The translations under genes and the position numbers were made by a program. From positions 48,191 through 112,190 of the forward strand of contig WIXG01000265.1 of assembly GCA_009869945.1 (NCBI GenBank): DNA of 64,000 nt, in the 5' to 3' direction. The notes below the pieces were generated by a model. It did no database searches, was not told the DNA's origin, and saw nothing but the letters and a program-made list of their open reading frames with translations. Positions 46,092 through 60,543 of this stretch are shown one piece after another. Within the stretch, counting starts at the first letter, position 1. The number at the start of each line of letters is the position of its first letter. Origin of the DNA: Mesaphorura yosii. Lineage: Eukaryota; Arthropoda; Collembola; Poduromorpha; Tullbergiidae.

Positions 46092-47183
46092 TTTATTTCG
46101 TAGTTAGCGTCCGGCTTTTTTCAATTAAGATATCCCGTTCACCACTCCTACCGCTATTGCTTAGTAATTTAAGAGCACTTTTTAAATGCCTTCAGTCGAA
46201 ACTATGAACACATGCGGCAATAACTCTGGCGTTTTTTGGGATACAGGGCAGAGCTAATTTACAGACAGCTGCTACTCCAGAGTCGATTTCTAAATCCGCT
46301 GTTTGCACGTCACAAAATTGGGCTGCCCAAATTCCGGCTTCGTAATATTACAATTTTGCATAGCATACGGTTCTCGAAGAAGGAACACTTGGACTCTTGT
46401 AGCACTTATCTTAAACCGGCAATCACATCACACAATTAATGACATCTACAACGTATCAGAAGTAAAAAATAGAATCTAAAACCATGTATTAATTAACTTT
46501 GGTATTGTTTTGATGCAAGCCTGCAACTGACGGTCTTAAACTGCCACGCCAGCTACATAAAATATAGAAGCCTTTTCCTGGCTTTACCTTAGTCATGACA
46601 TAAAAAGACAACGAAACGAATTGAAGTTTAGTACCTGATGCCATGTTCACCGCACGTACGTGGGTGCCTACCGTTATTAATCCAACCTGTGGTTCACGTA
46701 AGACCCAAGTACAGACCCGTTCATCCTTTCTTTCTCCTTTGCCTTGGGTGAGTGAAGAGAAATTACATGCCCAGAATCAAATCTTTGTTCATAGATGTTC
46801 AAAATCGTAATTAATAAAATTAATGAAGTCCAGACAAGAAAAATGCAGAATTTTGACAGAATGAACACAACGTAAGAGCAATTTATTAGTTAGCTTACCA
46901 AACATAACAATGGTTATAGTGTATGAATGTAATAATAAGGTTATGATCCTTAGTCTATTCTATCCTTTTCCAAGAACGTCCAATTAATTCTAGATAAGAA
47001 GCAAACCTGATCAAGACAACGAATCTCCTATTTCATTGTGCGATTGTTGTGTGATGTCACGAAAGAAGTCATAGGAAAATTAGTCAATTAGTTAAGAACA
47101 AAGCAGTTGCGTAACTAGTAAGTAATGAATTCCTAGCCATTGGAAGCAATATTTTTATCTTTTGTTGTCGAAGTTTCAGCAGC
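46092..47183. other. Spacer between the UAP56-motif gene and AP-1 mu
   Basis: Both flanking genes are on the minus strand, so this holds the AP-1 mu promoter and the 3' UTR of the gene to its right. No TATA box or coding frame stands out. Confidence 0.5.
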
Positions 47184-49468
47184 TTATCTCCAGTCGCGGC
47201 GATCTCGTAAGCGTGGATCGAGCTCCTCAACTTCGTCGTCTGCATCTTCAGCCAATTCAAGCAAGTCTTGTTCAAGTACTCGCTTCTTGTGTTCAGCCAT
47301 TTGCTCTCCCAATTTTATCGCACGGTGTTCAATGGTTTCGTAACCAGGGACAGGGTTCCGCTCATTGCTTAATGGGTCCAAGTAGAATGCCTCCACAATT
47401 TCATCTGATTCCATATCCTTTTCCACATTTATAGTAAAAGCCACTCCCTCTCCCTCCAAGTAATCTGCCCTTTCTTTTATCAGCTGGACATCAGGTGGTA
47501 GCTTCCTGGCGGCCTCCCTGATGCCTACTTCTACAGCGGAAGGGTCCGCGCCGAACAAATTGGTTTTTGTGAAGCCTTTCTAAAAACCGGATACATGTTA
47601 ATTGGATTCGAAGAGTCGATTGGATTATTTGATGGAGAATAAATACCAAATTAACTCACAATATCAATTGGATCACTTGCTTCGTAAACGTGGTGAGCCT
47701 CAGACCACATATCATTGTATCTCTCTCCATCACCACAAGCTTCTCCGAACAGAAGTGGATCAAATGGAAATCTTGCCCCAGTGACTCCTTCATAGGCAGC
47801 CACTGCGGCCATCTTCTTTGCATCATCTGGACCTCGTAGGCTGTAGCCTAGGATTGAGAAAATGTAGTATAAAAATATAATTGTTACTCTAACACATCGT
47901 ACTGTCTTGTTTTTGATGACTTGCCATAGAACGGACGATCACCGCAAGTGTAGATGCCAATGAAGCGTGCATGCGATATGACGTTGTCTTCCAGTTCAGT
48001 ATGATGATTGTATCTCAAAGGAATTTTTCTCAGATGACACTCTTTCGCCAAGTTATGCATGACCATCGGGTTGACACGATCAGCCAGTGGTATCTGACAA
48101 AATTGAAGTTGTAAGTCTGGAATACGCTCCTTAATTTGTCGAAGAACATCAAAAGCAGCCAATTGCGTTGCGAATTCCTTTCTTGGTGCAACCCCAATTC
48201 CTGCAGATTTAAGTCACATGGAGAATAATTTCAAGGATAAATGATGATGACAGATGTGCAAATAAGTTATTTTATCCACCATAAACATCATGGACCGTAT
48301 AAACGACTCTCCATCTCTTCGCTCGAAACTCTTCTTCTGAAGCTGCCAAATCTTCCTGCATCTCCATAGCCTCGTACTCCACGTCGAAACCATTTTCTGT
48401 CATCTCATGTAGAACAGATTCCGGAGTTCGCTGTCGATCACGACTGAGAAACCCCTCCTTTGTTTTGATAGTCATATCAATGTGATCTTGTGTGCGCACC
48501 CACTTTTCCATGTCCATATTCGCAGGCAAGCTGAACTTCTTTCCAGAAGGACATTTACCTTCATTTGCGCCCTGGCCTTGGTTTCGAGATCTTTGACAAA
48601 TACGACGAATCTTCATCCTTTCCGCTGCGGTTTCAGGAACTTCTTCAATTGTGCCCAATTTCTCTTTCCTCGCATAGGAAACATATCTTTTGAATTTACT
48701 TGGACGAGGTTTGCGATCCCTCCTGCGAGCAGCTGCAGCACCGGCAGCTTTCTGAGCTTTCGTTGCATTAGCGGATTTGATTATGTCATTCAAAGACATA
48801 TTCATTGTGCTGCGATCACGCTGGGGTGTCATTCGTGACAAAGTTGCCTCCTTAGTTTGCTGGACATATTCATCGAGCGTCATGTCGAACGGATTGTCCA
48901 CCCTAGTTGATGCTGACGGCGTAGGAGTGGAAGATTTCAACGAAATTTTACGACTTGGAACTGAAGTGGGCCCCATATAGGTCGGCTTATTTTCACGTCT
49001 CCCAACTTTAATGACGTTCAAGCAATGCTGATTGGTTTCTTCGTCAATCATATCCTCGTCCTCATCCAAGTCAGCCATGTCGATATCCACGTTTTCCTGT
49101 TCGACAACTACTTGTTTTTGTTCTTTCGCATTCTTCATTGACGCGGATCCAGGATCGATGGCCACGGCGTTGAAAGCCTTCGCTAGCATAATACTTACTT
49201 CTTCCAAAGTCAAATTTTCATTGTCCACATTTTGTTGCGCTATACGACCTGCGATTGCCACTTTGGTAATTGGTCCGGGACCACGTATAGGGGTATTTAG
49301 AAGATACTTTTCTCTATTCTTTTCCATGTCCGTCCGAGTTGCTCGCATTGCTCGATTCACAGGGTCGTTGATTGCATCTTCATTAGCTTTATGTTGACGA
49401 TCCCACGCAATCTTCATTGCGACCAATTCTTCGTACGTCGCGCCGAAGACTTGTCGTGATGTCGCCAT
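47184..49468 (-). CDS. Unrecognised 682-residue protein with UAP56-binding-like motifs
   Basis: I do not recognise the whole protein. Exons 49468-48280, 48200-47925, 47847-47660 and 47579-47184 keep frame. The second intron uses a GC donor (TATG|GCAAGT), the only one I found in the window. The N-terminal 400 residues are charged and largely disordered: an acidic tract (MADLDEDEDMIDEE), MTLDEYVQQ (about 196-204) and MNMSLNDIIK (about 222-231). The last resembles the UAP56-binding motif of mRNA-export adaptors such as ALYREF and UIF (SLDDIIK), and a basic stretch (AARRRDRKPRPSKFKR) follows it. The C-terminal 285 residues look folded (RWRVVYTVHDVYGGIGVAP, CGDRPFYGYSLRGPDD) and end in an acidic helix and RLRDRRDWR. 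An RNA-export or nuclear role is suggested by the motif only. The frame is also open upstream of 49468, but an acceptor there marks it as 5' UTR. Confidence 0.75.
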
Positions 49469-51347
49469 AATTGATGGTGTTTCTATTCTGGAGGGAATAA
49501 GACAAACGATAATGTAAATGCAATGCAAGTCAACATGATTCGTCAAAATTATTATTGAGTTTGATATCGAATTCTACGACTAAGCGACTTCATAATTTCC
49601 GTAATTTTTTTACAGAATTATTCCAGCATGGTATTTGTTTGCCATAAGTTCAGAGGAGACCCTTAGCTTTTTGCTCTTGCTACACGTCTACCCAGCGTCT
49701 CATATTACCATAAGCCCTCGACTCTTGTACTTTGACCCGGGTCACAGATTACTGATCATAGAACCTCGTATTGGTATGGTAGAACTGAGTGGATATCCAG
49801 ATTCCAAAACTCGTGCAATGGGAATGAAGACTGCAAGCAGAATGTTTTGATTTGGAATTTGGTCGTAATAAACATGCTCATCGTACCAGGCTCCTCTGCT
49901 TGGTAATTAAAAGCCTTGCGAGATTTCCGGGACTTTTATGCAAAGCTGACCTTTAGCTAATTTGAAATTCAAATGTATGAACGATACGATAGAGCTGATA
50001 ATCTTTCTGCGTCTGAAACTCAGACGACGGGTGAACTACCGAACTTCGTACTCTGCTACATTAGTAGGGCAAGACATACAAGATAAAAAACAGAGAGATG
50101 CTTACTGCGCAATTCCTAAAATGGCGCTGAACTGTTAATTAATGATTAATGCTCTCTAAGTTGCCTCTGAGATGCTGACACTTACTGTGGATTTGTGATC
50201 TTATTATGTTTCCTTTTAGCACAGCGCCTCGATATCGATACCGTGTAATATTTAGCCAATTAGTCAATGGACTTACCTTACAAAACCACTTCTTCGAATC
50301 CGATGTCAATTGACGCCCAATTCAGTGCAGATTTAGCAATCTTCCAGCTCCTAGATGATTACAGAACGTATTCACTAGGTATTTCCTGACGTCAACTTAC
50401 TTTAAACGCTGTTAATAGAATGGCTGGTCTCTCGTGCTCCTTGACCGATTCTCAACTGACTGACTTCTCTCTACAACTGCAAGAACAGGAACGCTCTAGT
50501 CTGAGTCACTCAATGGGGCTGTATTACACGCATTACAAAAGAGATAACGCCATCGAGGCGCCAGACTAGTTCGATGCGTCCCTTCTTTGTAGATGCATTG
50601 CTGCATGTCGGTACGGTGAGCATCAAGTCCGCATTCTGCTCGTGATATTTCGTATGTGTCATGCACTTCACATTCTCGTTGCGAGAGGGTACGATTTACG
50701 AACGTCGTCGCATCGGTGTAGCTCTTGTTAAAACGTGTATTCGTTATTATGAGACGGAGGGCGCCCTTCGTCCGGTTTCTTCTTGCGCTCCATTCTATTT
50801 TTAGAAATGGACTTATGAAATGAAGTCAGGGAGGCCAACATTGCGAGCACATTGAGCCTTGTCTCCAGACTCCGGACGCCTCCACAATTTTGCCCTTTCC
50901 AATTTTTGAATCAAAAATGTCTTGATTTATTGCTAATTGATAATGGCAATGTACAAATCGTTAAAACAGAATTTGTAAGAAAAATTCCACGACAATTTCA
51001 ACCCATAACCAAAAATACTTCCTAATCTACGGAAGTTACGAACACACACCTTGAAATTAAAGACTGCCTGCAACGCCTGGAAAATCTCTGGCTATGGCTT
51101 AATTGCATACAGTCGAAGAAAGACATTTTTTTACACCGGATATACTTAAATTCTAGACATATTTATAATATGTGTAGCTAAAATCAGACAATAAATTCAA
51201 AGGTTATACAACCAATACTCAAGTTCATTGTTCAAAAATAAATGAGATATACGTAAATCCACGTTTACAGTACTTGACACATCAATCTTTAAGTAGAAAG
51301 TTCGTAATACATGCAAGTCAAAGAAAATACTACCTACAAATTGTGCG
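49469..51347. other. Spacer between the UAP56-motif gene and SLC35B4
   Basis: Nearly 1.9 kb with no recognisable gene. It should contain the promoter of the left gene and the 3' UTR of SLC35B4. The open frame at 49635-49850 (+) has no recognisable features. Confidence 0.5.
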
Positions 51348-52876
51348 TTAATTGTGTTTCTTTGAAGCTGCCCTTGTCTGGACTTTCCGACTCTTCAGTA
51401 GCGCTGGTATATCCGAGTAGAGAATGGTACCCAAGAAAACGAAGGTGGTTCCCAACCAGTGTGCCAATGTGAAAGGGTTGCTGAAGTAATAGATGGAAAA
51501 CAGCAAACTCAAAAATTTCCTTAGAGTGACAACCAGAGTCACGGTTAACGATGTGCATTCGGTGGTGAGAACGAACACCGAGTTGATGCAAATACATCTG
51601 TAAAAATAAATTTTAAGTCCGGCCCAAGGTCAAGATAACTTATTGCGAAAATCAAAAGATCATAAATTTACAGTTGAGCACTTACTGAGTGAGAACGTCG
51701 CCCAAAATGTACATCCAAATACTTGGAACCTCAAGTCCAATGACCTCGATGGGTGTCGAGTTATTTGCAATTGCAATGTGGGCAGCCAAGTCCGAATACA
51801 GTAGAAGGAATCCAGGAAGAGGCAAGAAGTGCTAAAGGATGCCATGAAAGTTTGCTAAAAACCTGAATTTGTAAGAATCGACATGAATTTAAATTACTTA
51901 CTGTAAAAAAGAGAGCTTCACGAGGGTGCTTTCCATATTTGGCGTACAAAACTTCTTGATAAAGACCCATGCGTGCAGACATGAAGAGAGCCAACGTCAA
52001 GAGGGTGATTCCTGAAATTGAACCATTGACAATCTGGCAATCACAACGTCCAAGGAATGTAGCTATTTGGCCTGATTTTTCTTACCAACTACCCACCAGA
52101 AGTAATCCGAGAACCCTCCGTCGTCGACAATGCTGTCAGTATTCTGAAAAGCCGAAAGACGCCATACTTATGTTTAAATGTCTACCGTATTACATAAAAT
52201 GAGGAAAACGTACTCCAACATCTCGTGCAGAAGCAATAGTGCAGACAGCAATTCCAAGTGAGATCATGATCACCGAGATGTACCGTATCAAGTTGTATCG
52301 TTTCCCCATAATAATCATTCCCAGAACCATATTTGCCATTAGGGAGCCCTATACGAGATATGTTTACATGAGGTAATCATAATTTTAGTCTCAAATCAAG
52401 CAAAATCATTTTACATACAGCTCTGAAGATAAGATGGAGAGTCATCGAAATGTTAAAGCCGAAAACAACATTGTTGGTTGTGCTCACAATGAAGAAGAAC
52501 GACACAAGGGTCAAATATTCCCTGGAAATTGGCAAAAGAAAATTGCGTATAAGAAAATAGCTCGTTTATTTTCTATTCTTACGAAGAACCTGACTGGCAC
52601 GCCTAATTTCTTTTTTCCAAATTTCATTGTGGTCAAAAATCCTTCCAATGAGATCAGCACAAATTGCGAAAACGTAACGAGATTTCCGCTTCCAGGATCC
52701 GCACTAAGACGGAACAGTTCAATGAATTCAAAGTCTAATCAGTTTACTGATGACTGAAGTTGGTAATATTTAACTTACACTACAGCCAACTCGAGGAACA
52801 CCACATTAGCGCAACAACCAATGAAAGTGAAGATAATGGCCAGGAAGGCCTTCATGTTTCCACTCATTTTCGCCAT
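51348..52876 (-). CDS. SLC35B4: UDP-xylose / UDP-N-acetylglucosamine transporter SLC35B4
   Basis: Antiporter that moves UDP-xylose and UDP-GlcNAc into the ER/Golgi lumen for glycosylation. Exons 52876-52779, 52703-52590, 52521-52419, 52348-52214, 52143-52086, 52011-51902, 51831-51686 and 51597-51348 give 337 residues against 331 in human. It is hydrophobic throughout, with about ten membrane segments. Conserved blocks: GNLVTFAQFVLISLEGFL, SLMANMVLGMIIMGKRY, ALFMSARMGLYQEVLY, and TTECTSLTVTLVVTLRKF near the end. The C-terminus KKHN fits the KKxx ER-retrieval signal. The second exon must end at a weak donor (CAG|GTTCTT) to keep both frame and alignment length; the stronger GTAAGA six bases further on breaks the frame. 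Confidence 0.95.
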
Positions 52877-53832
52877 CCTGAACGGGCGTTCTAAAATATG
52901 AAGTCAATGATGGAAAATATTAAGTTATACTTCGTGGTAGTGCCAAATAGTGTCTGTCGGCAACTTACATTGTCTTTCTATTTGTATCCCTTATTCAGAA
53001 TCAATTTTGAACCAAACTCCAGATTTGTCCAGTCCTGCCTTGTCGAATCTTGAGCGTCCAATTGTAGAACCTTCACTGGCCTCTGATGCTCATCACTCCT
53101 GGAAAATGTAAGTATAGGTAAGAATGCATGTCAAGTAATCACTCAAATAGTCATCAGATCATAATACTCACTCTTCCACGAGTCCCAGTTTTGAAGTTTT
53201 GACAGGCACCCACCGCGAATTGAGGAGCGTCTAATCGAGACAATTTTGCAACTACAATCATGTGCTATACTACCACACATGTGATTAAATGATCAACCAC
53301 GAGACACACTTAAACAAACACGGACAAAGACTTGATAACTGACAATTACATAATGCTCACCCCAAGTTAATTACGGTGGCTGAACACTTTGTGGTGTACC
53401 TGACTAGTGGAAGCTGAAGCTGGACGTTGGACGCAGGAGGTTGTTGTATTGTTGTTCATTGGGTGGCTTACGCTCGCGTTGGCTGTCATTTGATTTCATA
53501 TGATAACTGACAACAAGCGACCAAGCTCTACCATTGCATTACTTGGAGACTGTGCAAGAACGCAAGGAGACTGATTGGGGCATATTGCAACGGGGGAACT
53601 TTAAACTGCACTTGAGCCACTGAGCATTTGAGCTATTCTCGAATTCCCAATCTTCACTTCGTCATTCTTCTAAATTATCATTTGCGGTCGTCTCTTACTT
53701 TGAGACTACTTTCCGGTGCAGCTACTTTCGGTTAGTATTTTAAGAGCAAACCAAATTATATTGAAGATTATACTCTATATCAATCTGAAATTGTAAAAGG
53801 GTAGAGTTGGAGTTTGGTGCCACCGATCAATC
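52877..53832. other. Divergent promoter interval of SLC35B4 and the TMED gene
   Basis: The two secretory-pathway genes are transcribed away from each other across about 0.95 kb. No TATA box or coding frame stands out; 5' UTR exons of SLC35B4 are likely here. Confidence 0.5.
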
Positions 53833-54809
53833 ATGCCTAGTCTACGTTTTCTAAGTATTCTGACCGTTTTGGTCTTTCTTTACATTGTCATCAGTGAGAT
53901 TAAGTGCGTGGCTGGCCAGCAACCAACAATTGCTCAGCAATTGACTATCCAAGTGCATCCTGGTCTCGAAGAATGTTTCTATCAACAAATGGCTCCAAAC
54001 CGCACGCTCACTATCGACTACGCTGTGATTGCTGCTTCTCAAGGTGGACATGATATCAATTTCCAACTTCTTCAACCTGATGGACGTCCTCGGATTACAG
54101 AATTTCGTAAAGCTGCTTCTTCTCCTTCGTAAGTCCCAAGAAAGAGAGTGAATTCTCGAAGTTTGCCCTCGGAACTTTCAAATTCCATTTTAGGAGACCC
54201 GTTTGTTTACAGAGTTCAAACCATAGATTCACCTGGCGTTTACCGATTCTGCTTTGACAATACATTCAGTCATATGAGTCGCAAAACAGTCACGTTCAGC
54301 ATCATCAGCGCAGAAGTCAATCCGGACTCGGTCAGCTGGGAAGAATACAAGCGAGAGAATCTGTCACCGGAAGGCAAGTATTCCATGACCGTTGAAGAAA
54401 TTATGGTAAGAGCGCGAACTCAAAACTCGATTAAAGTCAACCAAATTCGATTCAGTTCAGTTCTGAATTTTAATATCTATTTTTGTAGAAAACTGTTGAC
54501 AAGGTCAGGCTTCGTTTAGATGATATTCAAGTAATTCAAGACAACTACCGCATCCTGGAGTCGAGAGACCGTAGCACTGTTGAAACCAGTTACGAGCGCA
54601 TCAATTTCTGGTCCATGGTTTGCATTTTGGCCATCCTGGTTTTCGGATCTCTTCAAGTGAGTCTCTCAGGATCCGAAATCATTTTTGAGTCATGAGCAAA
54701 CTCTCATGTTCGTTCTTTTGTGAACTTGTAATAGGTCTTCGCACTTCGAAGCCTTTTCGAGGATAAATACAAGGGCGTCTATTCATACCTAGACAAATTG
54801 AAAGGTTAG
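53833..54809 (+). CDS. p24/TMED family cargo receptor (TMED1/5-type)
   Basis: Type I membrane protein of COPI/COPII vesicles that sorts cargo between ER and Golgi. Exons 53833-54106, 54194-54405, 54489-54656 and 54735-54809 give 242 residues. Signal peptide: ILTVLVFLYIVISEIKC. The GOLD domain includes EECFYQQMAPNRTLTIDY and VYRFCFDNTFSHMSRKTVTF; its two cysteines are those expected to pair. A coiled-coil stem follows (VDKVRLRLDDIQVIQDNYRI), then RINFWSMVCILAILVFGSLQ and a short tail, LRSLFEDKYKG. FCFDNTFS favours the TMED1/TMED5 (fly opossum) branch. The first donor is TTTC|GTAAAG; this gives exactly the family spacing between the EFR and FCFDN blocks, whereas the nearer GTAAGT at 54129 breaks the frame. 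No KKxx is seen at the C-terminus. Confidence 0.92.
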
Positions 54810-56874
54810 GCTCAACGATACTCCAATGCAGCTGTAAACCTTCATTCCAGATATTCTTAATCATTTTCTGCTCAATGATAAATGCAAATGATTATTTTCT
54901 GTGTACATATATTTAATTTATACAAAATTAAGTTACAAAATGAGATGCCATATGTATATTCTTTGCCACTACCTGATATGTTTCTATTCAACTATCAACT
55001 ACCTTTCATAACCTAAGATCTCCAGCAAAAAAAACCAGTTCCACCTTAAATTAAATCTTAGACCCTGCTTTATGATTGAAGTGCCATTTGCAATTGTTGT
55101 AATTTTCAGCGGACTAATATTGTTATGAATGGGCTGTCACTGTGCCTAATAGCGTAACGTTTTCAGCTTTGAATTGATTCCCGTTGTCCGACTGTGTTGT
55201 GCCAGTAAGTCGCTTTACAAAGAGCCAGTAAGCCAGTATTTGTAATCTAATCTACGTATTAGCAATAATGTGAGATTTTATCTGTCCACAACTTCAATAT
55301 TCTTAATTTTGTAGTTAAAATGATGCTTGTCCATAATGTTGTTATGGACCAATGCTTTCATTTTTGGACGTTGAGTGACAGTGAGGTGAGACTCGAGACT
55401 TCTTTATAGCTAAACGAATTGCTGTGATTTAAATAAGTATTCTTATGTAAATTAACTTATACAGAACCAAACTGCGTGTCACACGCCAGTTGAACTGATA
55501 GTCAGAAATGTGAACGAACCTACACCGAGTCAATTAAGAAACTGAGCTTAGCTTAAAAGCACACCAACTCCCCATTGCCCGTTAAGTGTGATGTGCAGTT
55601 ACTATTAACTAATAATAATTTAGTAGGCAACAGATATAACTCGATTATCGAACTTTTGTAAGGAAATCGCTGAAGCATTGCCATTTTGTAAGGAATTATT
55701 AACACCAAATAAACTTTCATGACCACTTTAAGAGGTTTTCTGTAGACTTCAATTCTTTTTTGGCACACCGCATCAATTTCATGCAAAGCCTCTTGTGGGG
55801 TCTGAAATTTGGTCCTACGTAGATTAAAATCAATACTACTTCAATTAAAACGAAGAGTAATTTATTAAGTCAAACAAACTTGGAACTTGTTTCACACAAG
55901 CAAGTCACATTTAATATAAAATTGAGTAAAGGAATGTTGTTTCTGGTAGAGTTAAGAAAACTATGGCTAATGACTCGATAGAAAGCTGCAAATGCGTCTA
56001 TTTTAAAAGAAAACTACATCGAATAATACATGTCCAAGCGAGGTCTAGTCGGTTAATAAGTTAACTGGTCGCGGGTTCGATTCACAAAAGCTCTAACTAA
56101 AATCAGAACACTGAATTCTAACATTATAGTATTAACGAATCTATGGATAGAAAGTATCATTATTATTGCAAGTGCTAGGATACGCGTTTTATGAAAACAG
56201 TTTTATTACCAGGAAGACTGGACTTAAAAGTTTGAAGTTACTTCACTAGTTAGGAAGACAACCTCCCTACACATGTATTCAATGTAAACTTAATTGGAAG
56301 GTAATGGAGTTCACAACCTGAATTCTATAGTAAATGCAGTTAATCAACTTTCAGTTACAAAGTTCCCCGTTAGCTACCATAAATTCGTATTAGATGCTGG
56401 ATGCTGCGAATTGCTCAAAATTCGTTGTCATTCAAGTTAATAATACTAACGTAACAATGCATTGAGCTGCTTGATGCTTCAAGTCACAAACTAAAATACT
56501 CGTATATGAAAGTGTTACACTTGCATTAAAGGTGGTTCAATCTGTAAATTATCAACACGATCATGTGCAAAGCATTGTTTCAGATAAGGACCCTAAAATC
56601 GAAAAAAGGTTTAAAAATTAATTCGATACAATTATTATCGTGGGGTTTGTTTTCATATGAAGTCAAAGGCACAGTAATTTGAAGAATTTTATGAAAGACT
56701 AGTAGGATTTCCACAACGACGCCCTATCACTTAATTTGGTTAGTTTTGTGTACTTAGTTAAAGATAGATTTGAAAACAATCATTTCAGGATATGTTATTC
56801 TTAGTTGATAGCAGAATAATCTTTGATCTTGGCAGCAATTGGTGAAAAGTCTCTTGAGCTGGTTGACATTCTTT
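54810..56874. other. Convergent 3' interval of the TMED and KANK genes
   Basis: AT-rich, 2.1 kb, with no recognisable gene apart from a decayed tRNA-like segment near 56040. The minus-strand open frame at 55553-55786 is not protein-like to me. Confidence 0.5.
56033..56090 (+). repeat. Decayed tRNA-like segment (A-box and B-box only)
   Basis: GGTCTAGTCGG at 56042-56052 resembles an RNA polymerase III A box, and GGTTCGATTC at 56074-56083 a B box and T-loop. Only about 22 bases separate them, too few for an anticodon arm, so this is not a working tRNA. It may be a tRNA remnant or the head of an old SINE. Confidence 0.25.

Positions 56875-60543
<3,669 letters not shown>

Noticed and set aside
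54129..54193. Intron of the TMED gene starting at GTAAGT 54129
   Set aside because: A better-looking donor than the one chosen, but it breaks the frame and gives the wrong spacing between conserved blocks; the donor at 54107 satisfies both.
56033..56090. Functional tRNA gene
   Set aside because: The distance between the A and B boxes is too short for an anticodon stem and loop.
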